From Rugalucina vietnamica (taxonomy: Eukaryota > Mollusca > Bivalvia > Lucinida > Lucinidae): DNA of 64,000 nt. A model generated the notes under the pieces. The model did no database searches. It had not been told where the DNA came from and worked only from the letters and a program-made list of their open reading frames with translations. This document shows, in pieces, positions 44,002-55,799 of this stretch. The translations under genes and the position numbers were made by a program. The DNA lies in NCBI GenBank assembly GCA_964017185.1, contig OZ024880.1, positions 39,460,329 through 39,524,328 of the forward strand, written 5' to 3'. Positions within the stretch are counted from its first letter, which is position 1. Every line of letters starts with the position of its first letter.

Positions 44002-44161
44002 CTCTGACTTCAACTGTAGCAGAAGCGGATGCCTGTCCCCGTATGTTGAGAGCCTCACACTTGTAAACACCAGCGTCGTCATATGTGACGTCAGAGATAC
44101 GAAATGTGCCGTCCTCGGAGACAGAGGAACGTCCCTCATCACGATTAGGGAACATCAAACT
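44002..44161 (-). CDS. robo: Robo exon 5: Ig4, second half
   Basis: Phase 0 to 1. Encodes SLMFPNRDEGRSSVSEDGTF, then RISDVTYDDAGVYKCEALN with the second Ig4 Cys, and ASASATVEVRG. The donor is GTTAGT (43996-44001), weaker than the others; the acceptor is ATTACAG. A decayed copy of the 5' half of this exon with its own acceptor-like AG lies immediately upstream at 44186-44267. Confidence 0.93.
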
Positions 44162-44185
44162 CTGTAATACATAACATGGGAATTC

Positions 44186-44273
44186 TATAAGTGATGTTAG
44201 AGATACCGAATGTACCGTCCCCACAGACGGAGTAAAGCCCCTCATTACATTTAGGAAACATCAAACTCTGAAA
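44186..44273 (-). pseudogene. Decayed tandem copy of Robo exon 5 acceptor and 5' half
   Basis: Sequence similar to 44080-44161 repeated 106 bp upstream. It starts after TTTCAG at 44268 and encodes SLMFPKCNEGLYSVCGDGTF in the matching frame. The 106-bp offset is not a multiple of three, so use of this acceptor would run into a stop shortly inside true exon 5. It is one of the exon-boundary duplications found across this gene. Confidence 0.85.
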
Positions 44274-45624
44274 CACATTGCACCAACATCTATGAAAACT
44301 ATAGATGCATCACAAACATTGTAAGATCAGCATACAACTAGCCACATTTTACTAAGGCATGTGGCACTCCCAATACCTTCCATTTAACTACTTTAGCATT
44401 TATGAACGACTGGCTGGTTTGAATTGTTTGGAAATCAGAATTATCAACCAAACTGTCCTTGGGGCCTTAATATTTTTTCTAGGCGGAATAATTCATTAGA
44501 TATCAATTAATGGAAAAGAAACTGTCCTATCAATTAATTGATAAGGGGTTTTTCGGTATTAGTATAAGAAGCTCTATTTGGAAGCGGAAAAAAAGGCTCA
44601 ATACGGGGTGCTGGAAATTATCTAAAGCTAGTTCTTCTTGAGTTTGTAGCGAATTGTTTAATTACAGCTTGTTGATATATCACGTAAACATATTTGAATG
44701 ATTTTTCTTTGTTCTTAACAGTTTTCTTGTATATTTTCTTGTTTATTTACTTGTCAATTTTACTTATGTACTTGTTCTGTCTATTTTCATGGTCAATCTG
44801 TTTTCCCTGTATGGGGCCTCTATTTGCCTCTCCACAGCCTAAAACAAAATGTCTGCCATTAATTTTTAACTGAATCAATTAGAAATATTTTTTTGTTTTA
44901 TTAGTTACTGGATATCAGTTTTGTCAAATCAGAGGATAGGGAGAAGGATTAATGTGCTTAGTTTTTCTAACAATAGTTCTTATTAATGAGATTTATTTTG
45001 CTTCATGTAAATCATTGACTCATAGACTGTGACTGTATAAGCTGACCTACTTTTCATCAATAACTTGACAAAGGAATTTCTACTAGGTAAAGTCACTTGC
45101 ATGGTTTGTCAGATGTATAATATCTTGATATATTTATTATGAAGTTTTTCTTTGTTTACCATTGCTGCTTTATCTGAATCTGAATAGTTTACTGGTGAGA
45201 CGCCAAATGACAATATTTCACCAGGGTTTAAGTTTTAAGACTTTCATATACCGGTAGGTACCGTAGATTATCAAATCCACCATTTTCTAGATTGATGTTT
45301 ACCTTACGTGAAAAAAGAAAAGATTAAAGAAATGTGAGTTTAAAACTGTATCCCTCTTTCTATTTATAAATGATTGTCAATGCAGAGAACTGTTGAATAT
45401 TTGGAAATAAAATTGTGGGATATTTCATGATTTTTAGGTCACCAGGTGACTAGATTTCTTGCAAAAAAGTATTCTGTCTGTATATAAAAGTACAAGCTTT
45501 TCAAAAAGCTTGTCAAAAAAAGCTTGTCATCAGAATCAATAGTTTACTTGTGAAACTTTAAATTGACTGACAATACCACACCAGGGGGATGAGGCTTGAC
45601 CGGTCGGGATTAGTCCTGAGCTCT

Positions 45625-46108
45625 TATTGTGAAATAAGGCCACTTCCAACAGCCTCCCTGTTGGGCTAGCTCTTTAGCGACATGGTTAGAGTGGTCGCTT
45701 GTCACGCAAGAGATCGCGGTTCGATCCCGGGTAGGGACATGGTCTCTTTCTCCTAAAATAATTCATTGGCGACGAGAAAATTTGGACAGAAGAGGTCTGG
45801 CAAGCCATTAAGTTGGTGGTAGTGGCGGATGCAGGAGCGAGGCTTATAGCCAGCTCTGTGTGTGGAATTCTGTGAGCATAGCTCTCAAGTTATTAATTCT
45901 ACTTCTCTACATGTCGACGGGTAGTACTCGGCGACTGCCAAGACCTCAAAGATAAAGTGGGGAGGAATATTGTGAAATAAGGCCACTTCCAACAGCCTCG
46001 CCGTTGGGCTAGCTCTTTAGCGACATGGTTAGAGTGGTCGCTTGTCACGCAAGAGATCGCGGTTCGATCCCGGGTAGGGACATGGTCTCTTTCTCCAAAA
46101 ATACTTCA
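45625..46108 (+). mobile_element. TRIM-like mini LTR retrotransposon with tRNA-like LTRs
   Basis: Two 141-bp direct repeats (45625-45765 and 45968-46108) start TATTGTGAAATAAGG and end ACTTCA/AATTCA. They flank a 202-bp interior. CTCT lies on both sides (45621-45624, 46109-46112), fitting a 4-bp target duplication. Right after the left repeat comes TTGGCGACGAGAAAATTTGG, placed as a primer-binding site. Right before the second comes AAAGTGGGGAGG, a polypurine tract. No coding capacity, so mobilised in trans if at all. The repeats contain a tRNA-like sequence. Lies in the 12.8-kb Robo intron. Alternative: two tRNA-SINEs duplicated with the DNA between. Confidence 0.82.
45663..45738 (+). promoter_or_regulatory. 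tRNA-Asp-like Pol III promoter unit inside LTR
   Basis: TTTAGCGACATGGTTAGAGT (A-box region) and GGTTCGATCCC (B box, 45718-45728, exact consensus), with GCTTGTCACGCAAGAG between. That arm resembles the tRNA-Asp anticodon arm with GTC. Stems pair only partly, so a working tRNA is unlikely. The same unit is repeated at about 46006-46081 in the second LTR. Confidence 0.75.
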
Positions 46109-46112
46109 CTCT

Positions 46113-48315
46113 CACCATGCTCACAAGAAAAGTAAATGTAGACACTGATACACAATCATCATCTGCAGGGATTATTCTGGCATTCAGTTGCGTCTCCTGA
46201 AGTTGCGCAGCACATGGACAGCACATGTCGAATTTTTTAATGTGTGAAAGTTTACACATTGTTTGTTTCATGTATTAACATTTTGTCGACAAACTTCATT
46301 ATATAAATCAAAATGTAAAATAAGATAGACTGAACAGAACAGACTGTAAAAGTTTAAAAGTAAAACATACATGCCTTTCAATTTGTTTACCTAGTGTATT
46401 GCATTTTCCTATTTATTTATTCATTGGGCTGCTCTATTTATAATATCTTGTCAGTCAAGCAAAAAGAGGATTATTTGTTTTATTAAGAATGAGCTTCTCT
46501 TCTAATCCATACAGTCAAAAAATGCCTAGGTGCACAACTCCAGGGACAGCATGGCTTTAAAAACGGGTACAGGGTCCAACTGAATTGGGAATTTTTGATC
46601 GGTCAATGTCTGAAATTGGGAATTTTTTAATTGGTTGAGGAAACAAATTGAGAAATTTGACATCCTCTTGAAATCTCAGGGCCATCGCAGCGTTCTACAA
46701 AGTGGTCTAGTGAAAACAAGATCAAGTGCCTTAGGGACGAGGGGAGGGGGGGAGTAAGAGAGTGGGGTTTCCCCTTCTCGTAAGGGGGATTCGGCCGATC
46801 TCTCCCGAGAAATAAATTTTTATTTATTGATGCTTCTAAACGCATTCTGTATGTATCTTTGTCTTTGAATTAAACTAGTTTTTGTTGACAAAAATGACCG
46901 ATATTCAAATATAATATGAAAAAATAAAGAAGAGCTAAAATACTGATATGAATTTTCATATTTTTGGGGTTTCCAGAAAAATTGCCCCACTCATTGGGAC
47001 CATGAGAAATAGATAGGCTGCTCGTGCCTCCAAGCAAAGCCTGTTATCAGCTGCCCGACCATCTGGTCACTACTTATACAGCTAAGCTCAGTGGTCTGAG
47101 TATGCCTATGAAACGTGATTAAGTCAAATTCGTTATTATATTCAAAGCACATTTCGGATGTCAGGCATGTTGATTAGAAGTCCCATAAAAAGGAAGAAAT
47201 ATCATGTCATGATCATAGCTGTTGACTGGGACGTAAAGCGTCAAATCAAACAAATTTTCCAGTAAAGGACTAGGGCATTTAACTCCTGATTTTGGTCTCA
47301 GATTTGGTTAAAAATTAAATTTTGGAATTTAGGTGAGAAAACTATTCCTTAAAACAGTCATATGTCTCCTGTATTAAAAACAAGAACAAATACTGCATTT
47401 ATCCTACAAGCATTGCCATGGCAAGCCCCAGAAGAACCATAATATAGAGCACATTTTGCACTTTTTGGTCAACTTTTGACAATTTCTGAACACATAAGTG
47501 CCAGCCCACACGACCAACAAAATGATACTTAGCAACCAATATCTCTGGATGATACTTCATAATTATTTCATAATAAGACATTTTTATTCGCATGGGCTGG
47601 AAGTTGAAAATGATATTGAAAAAAGGACCCAAAATTGTAAACAAAATGGTATGTATATATGCTTTTCGGAGCATTGCCATGGCAACATGTGTAATTTGAA
47701 TGTGATAGTTCTGCTAGAATTTATAAGCAAGGACCTATATACTTCTCTCCTCAAAGTTGCAAAATTCAATTTTTTACCAAAGCATGAGGCCGAAATCAGG
47801 CCTTAAATTCCCTAGGCCTTTGAACAATTATTTTATGGATATTTTTGTGGGAACATTGTTTGTTTTAGATTTCGGTATATTTTTGGGTTATGTGACAAAA
47901 AAGGAATATATATATATTTTAGGTTTTAACTACAATATTTGACCCTCTATGAATCTCATGAGGCGGTGGCACAACAATTTTATTACGACTATGATATATC
48001 GCTTAGCTGAACATAACTCTTTACAAATGACGAATCTAACAGTCTGTTTAGACGGGTTCGAACCAGGTCTGATCTATATTGGACCGGTCCAAGTTAGTCT
48101 GGAATAAATCTATCTTGCTGTTTACATTGAATTATTTAGATCGGAACAAATGACTCACAATATTCAGCGCACTAGATATAAGCTGTTAGAAAGAACCTAT
48201 TTTAATACATGTATGACTTGCATATCTCGTATACTAAATCAAAGTATGTCGCGGGAAAACGCTCAGTTTTTCGATTATTTAAGCTGTGCATTCTAAACTA
48301 TAGACAAGAACTCCG
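46113..48315. other. Intron sequence, few features
   Basis: A SINE 3' relic at 47205-47255 (GCTGTTGACTGGGACGTAAA). Otherwise no recognised feature. Open frames near 47.4-47.9 kb lack any family match. Confidence 0.5.
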
Positions 48316-49475
48316 CGGAGGTCGATATCGCACCTGCATCGGGCAAAGTCAACAGACCGTGAAATATAGTTCAAGGGCACCAGGTCAAGGTGCGTGCTTG
48401 AAGGGCATGTCAAGGACAATTACTATTCAAGGTTTCAGACACGCAGCTATCTCTGATGTCGAGAAAACCAAACTTCGACAAAAAATTTTCAAAGTCAGTG
48501 GACCGTGAAATATAGGTCAAGGGCACTGGGTTGAGGTACTGGCTTGAAGGGTATGTCAAGGACAATTACTATGCAAGGTTTCAGACTTGCAGCTATCTCT
48601 GATGTTGAGAAAACCAAACTTCGACGTAAAAATTATCAAAGTCAGTGGACCGTGAAATATAGGTCAAGGGCACCGGGTTAAGGTGCGTGCTTGAAGGGTA
48701 TATCAAAGACAATTACTATGCAAGGTTTCAGACTCGCAGCTATCTCTGATGTCGAGAAAACCAAACTTCGACATAAAAATTTTCAAAGTCAGTGGACCGT
48801 GAAATATAAGTCAAGAGCACCGGGTTAAGGTGCGTGCTTGAAGGGTATGTCAAGTACAATTACTATGCAAGGTTTCAGACTCGCAGCTATCTCTGATGTC
48901 GAGAAACGTAATGTTGACAAAACTTCGACGTAAAAATTTTCAAAGTCAGTGGACCGTGAAATATAGGTCAAAGCCACCGGGTTAAGGTGCGTGCTTGAAG
49001 GGTATGTCAGGGACAATTACTATGCAAGGTTTCAGACTGGTAGCTATCTCTGATGTTGAGAAAACCAAACTTCGACGTAAAAATTTTCAAAGTCAGTGGA
49101 CCGTGAAATATAGGTCAAGGGCACCGGGTTAAGGTGCGTGCTTGAAGGGTATGTCAAGGACAATTACTATGCAAGGTTTCAGACTCGCAGCTATCTCTGA
49201 TGTCGAGAAACGTAATGTTGACAAAACTTCGACGTAAAAATTTTCAAAGTCAGTGGACCGTGAAATATAGGTCAAAGCCACAGGGTTAAGGTGCATGCTT
49301 GAAGGGTATGTCAGGGACAATTACTATGCAAGGTTTCAGACTCGCAGCTATCTCTGATGTCGAGAAAACCAAACTTCGACGTAAATGTTGACGGACGTAC
49401 GGACGGACGAACGGACGGACGGAAATTTGGACTCCTATATCGCACCCTGCTATAAGCAGGTGCGATAACAAATAA
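48316..49475 (+). repeat. 147/157-bp x 7 tandem array with hairpin end
   Basis: GACCGTGAAATATAGGTCAA recurs at 48355, 48501, 48648, 48795, 48952, 49099 and 49256. Two spacings are 157 bp because of a 10-bp insertion (CGTAATGTTGACAAAACTTC). It ends in GACGGACG-type repeats and the hairpin GCACCCTGCTATAAGCAGGTGC; the left end also has TATCGCACCTGCATC. A tandem core with terminal hairpin is typical of bivalve pearl-like / Helentron-derived elements (inference). Confidence 0.9.
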
Positions 49476-50500
49476 CCGTAGGTGCATGAAATAAACATGA
49501 CTGTCTGTAAACAGTTTAATATAATTTGATTAATTCCATTGCAAGTATTTTGCAAGATCTTTCTCCAATTATATTTTTATGGTACCGGCGTACGTCAGTC
49601 GGAAAAAATGTGTGAAACTGGACTTTTGCGGGAAAATCTGAGTAAATACACAACCTACATTTGGCACAGTTTCATTACTCAGAAATTTTGTGCAAATTTC
49701 CAGATTGTCTAAAATCAATATTGATTCTAAGTTGGACCGAACCAAAGCGTTTAGACGGAATATTTGTACCGAACCAGGATCAGAACATGATTTGGACCGG
49801 ACCAGGTCCTAGGTTATGTACCGGGCCAAGTTGGACCGTTCCAAAATTTTGGAGCGAACCAAATGTGTTCGTCTAAACACTTGGACCGAACCAGGTCCGG
49901 TCCTGGTTCAGAGCAAATTCGTCGTGTAAACAGCATATAATTAACAAGGTGTCGTTTCAATGATAGTACTGTTTTTACACAATTTGTGATTCCTTAAGGC
50001 TAAGCTGTTTATTTTTATACCTTTGCCTCGATGACACGAGGGTCAAGTGTTGATAATGACAATAAGATGAGATTCGTATAATGATGCCATTAAGCGGTGT
50101 TCAGAAAATACCATGCTTGGCCAAATAAGTGGTCCGGGCGCTGGCTGGACCTGTCGCATCGACGATAACCTTGATTCTATTTTATTACCGGTGTCAGAAG
50201 ATAAACAGACTTTGTTTTAATTTTCTAAAGCTGCGTCAAAGCATCTATTGGAAAGGTGGAACTGACTTGTAAAACACAGTCAGTGTGAAAACGCCTAAGC
50301 ATGAAAAAAAAAAAAAAAAAAAATACGCATTAAATGGGCACCAGTAATTTTTCTTCATGTTTAGGCCTTTCACATATTGGCCATTAATCAATAACATAGG
50401 AACCATCAGTATCATATTTCACACCACTTGTTAAAATTAAGTGCTTCATGATGCATAGCGTTTACATTTGTAGAAATACTGATTCTGACAGATGTTTTCA
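49476..50500. other. Intron sequence with short inverted repeat pieces
   Basis: 48050-48130 (ACGGGTTCGAACCAGGTCTG) and 49860-49930 (GACCGAACCAGGTCCGGTCC) look like ends of a larger inverted-repeat element that the 147-bp array may have entered. Otherwise unremarkable. Confidence 0.4.
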
Positions 50501-50505
50501 GGGGA

Positions 50506-50697
50506 GCCTGGTGGACTGGTAGGGCATCAGACCCAAATTAAAGGGTCATGGGTTCAATACCCACTTGGATAGCCTTGCTGTGTCCTTGAGCAAGACACAG
50601 TAACTCCCTAGAGTACTGGTTAATACCCAGGAAGTGAAAGCTCTATCCCAACATAACTGAAAATTTGTTGAGTGGGATGTACAAACCTCAATACACC
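50506..50697 (+). mobile_element. SINE copy
   Basis: GGAGCCTGGTGGACTGGTAG head, GGGTTCAATACCC B-box region, TGTCCTTGAGCAAGACACAG body, ending before a C run at 50697. Confidence 0.8.
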
Positions 50698-50726
50698 CCC
50701 CCCCCCCCCCATGTACAATTACATAT

Positions 50727-50945
50727 GAGCCACGTCAAGAGAAAACCAGGTTTTTGTCTATGCGAAAACAAAAGCAGATCAGCTCTGCAGTAACTGCACA
50801 GCTGATCAGCATCTTTGTTTTAGTACAATTCCGTTTCTACTTATAGCAAAACTTCAAGCCTCAAGCCTGCTTCTGTGACTGTACAGGCTGATCAGTGTCA
50901 GACCTGGTCGGAAACCCCAAAGACAGGTTTTCGCTTGATGCGGCT
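50727..50945. mobile_element. 235-bp MITE (family A) copy 16
   Basis: GAGCCACGTCAAGAGAAAAC to GGTTTTCGCTTGATGCGGCTG. Central palindrome CAGCTCTGCAGTAACTGCAC imperfect. Confidence 0.85.
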
Positions 50946-51510
50946 GATAGGTATTTTGTTCGCTGTGTCATGTTGCTGGTATTTTCTGGTGTGTAGGTTG
51001 TGCTAGAACAGAGGGGTATTATAAACAGAGTATGAAGGAAAAGGCGTAATATCTTCAGGGTGCTTATAACCAACAGCTAGATGCAGAGAAAGCCAAACAA
51101 TTGGTACCGGTAGGTTTAGAAGTCATTAGCTTTCAAAATGAATGTTTTCTGTATCTCCGGGAGCATGGTTGCAAAGTGATAGAAAGTTGTGTTGGACTCC
51201 AGATAGAGAAGTCGGGGATTTAAGTTCAAGTTAATACATATAGCCAGTCTTCGCGAAATCTTTTTATTAGCTGCATGACAGCTGTCTGGCAGACTGCATT
51301 TTGTTGCTGGACAAAACCCAATTTTGGCAGATCTATATGTTATCATTGTGATTATGATAATTTTTGTTGGACTGTTGTCTGACAGAATAAAATATTTTGT
51401 CAGTCAGAATGAAATTTCGCTGGTTTTGACCAACAGACCGGCACTTTTCGTGAAGACTGCATAGCTTTTGATTTTGACTCCAAATTTTCAGTAAAGCCCC
51501 ATAGAAAGTA

Positions 51511-51646
51511 CAGGTCAACCATGTAGTATATTTCTGTCTTTGGGGTCCATAGTCACAGACAATAAGTGAAAGCTTGTTATATTGACATGTTACATGTATA
51601 TTGAAAACTACATTATAGTGAGGCACTTTATAATGAGGTTTACCTG
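51511..51646. mobile_element. TA-flanked mariner-like MITE, shortened
   Basis: CAGGTCAACCATGTAGTATA to ATAATGAGGTTTACCTG. Relative of 33423-33609 with internal deletion. Confidence 0.7.
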
Positions 51647-51759
51647 TGGAGCAAAAATCCAACATTTAATAACAGGCCTTAGTTTTAGTCAAAGGTCTTA
51701 TGTGAATCCTAGTGAGAAGTCACTGAGTTATGTCGTGTAGCACATTGATTTCAAGTAAT

Positions 51760-51855
51760 TCCATAGAGAACTGGTTAGATACCCAGGAAATGATGGCTTT
51801 GTTTCAGCAGTTATGAGTTAACATGCTTGGATGTTTAACAGTAATACAAACAAAC
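51760..51855 (+). repeat. SINE 3' fragment
   Basis: GAACTGGTTAGATACCCAGG..TTTAACAGTAATACAAACAA, a decayed SINE 3' half. Confidence 0.55.
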
Positions 51856-52201
51856 TATTAAGACTTCGGTCAACCAGGGCATCTGCCCAGTCTGTTCTGA
51901 ACTATGCTGTTTGAGTAAGGGCATTAGTTTCATCATGTTGGCATTAAAAAACTTATCAGATTGTCAGAATCTCTTTAAATTGTTTCCTGCTTAATCCATC
52001 AGACCATGCAATACCAGTGATTGATTTAATCAAAGCATTGTCTCTATTTTAGGAGGGTGGTGCCTCCAAAACAGCTCAGCAACAGTCCCAACAGGCATCC
52101 CTTGTGGCTTGGCACAACCGACGTTTACAGACCACATACTTATTACGCAGATCTCAATCTCGTAGAATTACTCGGGGTTTAACCAGCTCAAGGTAAGAAA
52201 T

Positions 52202-52890
52202 GAGCCATCATGGGAGAAAACTGGCCTCAAGGGTAAAACACTTTTTTCCATGCTCAGCTCAGCTGAAGCTAAAACTTATAATGCTCATAAATATAAAAAT
52301 ACAATAAAGGAAATGTTTATGGGCAGGATAAATTACTAGTTGTTGAGTACTGAACCTGAATTTTCCACTAATTTCTACTATTTCAGCATTTATGAGCAGT
52401 TGACATTTCATGCTCAGCTGATCTTGAAAAAAGTTTTATAACCTCAGGGCCTGGTCTTAAGTGTTCTGGACAAGGCCTTGAGGTTATAAAGCTTTTTTTG
52501 GTGCTCAACTCAGCTGAGACAAAAAATTTATACAGCTCTTAAATGTTACCTTTACCATTTTAGCATTTATACGCAGGATAAATTCTAGTTTTTTTTTTGT
52601 TGTCGTTTTTAAGATAAAGATACCAACTGCTTTGGCTACACTTTTAATTTAGGAGTTCCTAAAATTTCAAGATTACTGACTGTATTGAGCATGAAAAAGT
52701 TTTTTAACCATGTGGCCTGGTCCTACACAAACCTGTCTATACAGTTACAAGAGAAAGCCAACAGCTCGAAATTTCAGATTTAACTAAATAATAATAGGGA
52801 TTATACTATCATTGAAGCTAAAACAAAGGCAGTGATCAGCTGTGCAGTTACTGAACAGCTGATCGGCTTCTTTGTTTTAGCATATTATGA
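52202..52890. mobile_element. Composite of MITE families A and B
   Basis: Begins like family A (GAGCCATCATGGGAGAAAAC). Then two family B palindromic cores (about 52235-52440 and 52485-52710), then family A sequence with the CAGCTGTGCAGTTACTGAAC palindrome near 52838. Looks like repeated nesting. Confidence 0.7.
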
Positions 52891-52899
52891 GAAGTTCTG

Positions 52900-53595
52900 G
52901 GTTTCTCTTGGCACAGCTGAAATAGATGTAAATGAAAATAATGTCTTTTTTGATGGTTTTGACCCTTATGGTTTGGAAATAATTTGTTTCATTTTTTCTG
53001 TTTTTGTGAAAAACAACAACAACCAAAAATAAAATTTATCAATACCAGTAGAAAATCTTTGGATTTGGAAATCAAGGGCCCTTAATGCACTTCCTTGTCA
53101 ATTTTATCATATCAGAAAATAAATACCAAGGTCATACTTCCTACATAAGAACAGTCTATACTGAAACATTGCTTTTGAAAATCTAGTTGTAGCTATTGTT
53201 GCATGTAATCATCGTCTGACATTAAAGAAATCTGGGCTTTGACTAGGCTTATTTTATATTCAATTTTTCAGTTCCACATAAAAGATCTGTAGTATCCACC
53301 ACTGAGGCCTTTTTGTCCTGGAGCTGATAGCACCGGATGGAAATAATGGGACTGGGAGACAAAATATAGTGGAGGAAAAAAGACATTACAATAATTCAGG
53401 TTTCAAGGCCTAGCTGTATACTTGTATATCAGAGCTAAACTATATGTGTTGTAAATTACCTTTGAATACACATAAGGAGCATTAAGCTCAACATTGCAAA
53501 AACATGGGACACTCATTTTACAGCCCCTTTCACTCAAGCTTGCCATTTGTGCGTTTAGGTTTATCAAGTTTGTATGTTAATCAGGTAACTTTATT
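52900..53595. other. Intron sequence without recognised features
   Basis: AT-rich and unremarkable. Confidence 0.45.
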
Positions 53596-53745
53596 TTAGC
53601 TCACCTGAGCTTTTCGGCTTACAAGGTGAGCTTATAGTATAGGCATGATCCGGCGTTGGCGTCTGTCGGCGTCCACAATTTCAAAGATCTTCTCTGAAAC
53701 GGATTGGCCGATCAAGTTGAAATTCTATGTGGAGCCTCCACATAA
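53596..53745 (+). repeat. Hairpin-family repeat, 5' fragment
   Basis: TTAGCTCACCTGAGCTTTTCGGC..ACAAGGTGAGCTTATAGTAT, then CACAATTTCAAAGATCTTCT; same family as 297-760. Confidence 0.7.
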
Positions 53746-54189
53746 ATTGTTTGGTTAAAGCACATTTTTATTTCCAAATTCTTTGCACAACATATACAAT
53801 GCATATTAAGAACACACATTTGAAATAAGATAGGGACAAAAGCAGAATTTTATCAATTTTAGCAGGTAAGTATCAGTATCAGTCTACATGGCCAAAATTC
53901 CACATGGACCGATAAAAATTACACTTGAGTTTGCTGTTTTGAAGGTCATTTAGTTTGAAACTCACTCAAATCAGCTGATCAATCAATCTAGATGTCCTTG
54001 TGGATAACATGAGAAGAAACTAAGATCTTCACAACTCATGGTCTTTTTGCATAATGTAAATGGTAAATGGCAAACTTGAGTGAAAGGGGTTGTATTTATG
54101 ATAGATGGCAACTAATCATGATGATAAGAGTTGCGTCGAGTGAATTGCCGTCTTATTTTAAGTGAATTGCCGTCTTATTTTAAACTTGT

Positions 54190-55790
54190 GTTGTTATACC
54201 GATGGGAATATAGTTTTCGCTTTTCTGTTCGTCTGTTTGTTTCTTCGTTCGTAATTCCAGAACGTTTGTAGTTTGGGTTACAGTTTCTCTGGTGGTTTAT
54301 ATCTCATGAACCAATGATCAGAAACCATTCATATTTGGACCATAGGTACACTATAGGGTTTGCTTTGTTTCCATGAGTTAGGACTCCAGGGTCCATGCCC
54401 AGGGGTGGGGCTAGAGGTCAAAATCTAGGTCACCTTTAATTTTGGTCAAAGTTTTGGTTAAAGTTTCTCTGGTGGTGTATACTTTATGAGCTAACTGTCA
54501 GAAATCATTCATATTTGGACTTAAGGTACCCTATAAGGTTTGCTTTGTTTCAAGGAGTTCGGACCCGAGGGTCGATGCCCATGGATGGGGCTAGAGTTCA
54601 AAATCTAGGTCATCTTAAAAATGTGCTTTTTACATAGTGTTTTTCTTCTGTAAGTTATATCTTAACAAATACTCATAGGAAGATATTCCTATTTAGATCA
54701 TAGATGCCCTGTAGGGTTGAATTACCGTTAGTATTCTATTAAACGCCCATACTCTAATAAATGCCCATCCCCCTATTTTGATGCCCCAAATGGCCATTTT
54801 ATCTGCAAGTTTTGGAATTCCAGGAACCTCTAATTAACGTTCACTTTGGAAATATTTGGGAAAATCCTACATGTACAGTGTATATTATTAAGCAGTAAAT
54901 TTCTAACTGCGCTTAAACCATATAAATAAAAAAAAAAACAAGTCATTTTTTCTCTTGTAGTCCGAATAAATGGCAATTATAAATTCAGACAACTTATACC
55001 ACAAAATCAACTTACCATCCTTTACCTGAAAATCGATAGACAGACAATTTGTTTCCAGGCGAAAAAAACATGCTATTTAGGACCACCAATGATTTCAAAT
55101 CCTTTATATGAATGCTTGGATGTTGCCAAACAGTGTAGCCTCCAATAAACGCCCATCCCCTTCTATAGAAAGTGCATTGTTTATGATAAATGCACGGGCA
55201 TTAAATAGAATGTTAAGGTATATTCCATGGCATCAAACAATAGGGGTGGGGCTGGAGGTCAAAATCTAGGACACATTTATATAATACAATAGTTACCAAG
55301 ATTAATAGTCTGTAGGTTTATATCTTGACAACCATGTGACAGAAAGCATTCCTGCATACACCATAAGTGCCACATAAGGGTTAGACCCAACCCTAGGGTT
55401 CATGCATTGTGGGGGGGGGGGGAGATCTATGAGGTCAAGATCTAGGACATTTTTTTTTTAAGAATGACTATCCTATTTTCATTTCAATCTAGGACTGAGG
55501 ACCTGACCCACAAAGTCCGTGCTTATGTCTTAGATTGGGTATACATGTCAGCTCTGTATACCACTCTAAAAATATCTGTCATTCTAAAACTACACTCCCC
55601 CATCTTTATACGTAAAGTCCTTTACAGTGCTTATTTCTAAATTGTACTTGATAAGGGAAGGCACTGTCTTTCATTAGGGATTTGAGGTTCAATTTCAGGC
55701 GTGAACATGTGCAGGGTTGTTTTGATAGGGAGGGAAGCTTGGTGGCTACCAGCCAGGGGTATACATGCCTCTCAAGGCACTTTTTCTAGT
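54190..55790 (+). repeat. Long interspersed repeat with internal ~200-bp units
   Basis: Starts GTTATACCGATGGGAATATA. Units with CAGAAAYCATTCATATTTGG and GGGGTGGGGCTAGAGGTCAAA recur near 54310, 54500, 54680 and 55330; one unit is interrupted by the MITE at 54725-55218. Ends near CAAGGCACTTTTTCTAG. Confidence 0.7.
54725..55218. mobile_element. TA-flanked MITE, 494 bp, nested in a repeat
   Basis: Left end CCGTTAGTATTCTATTAAAC and right end the inverse of CCTTAACATTCTATTTAATG, with TA on both sides. Inner CAATAAACGCCCATCCCC motifs. It inserted into 54190-55790. Confidence 0.8.
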
Positions 55791-55799
55791 TTTATTTAG

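Noticed and set aside
43642..44142. 166-codon minus-strand frame overlapping Ig4 exon
   Set aside because: It is in another frame from the exon and mostly reads through a MITE fragment; no family match.
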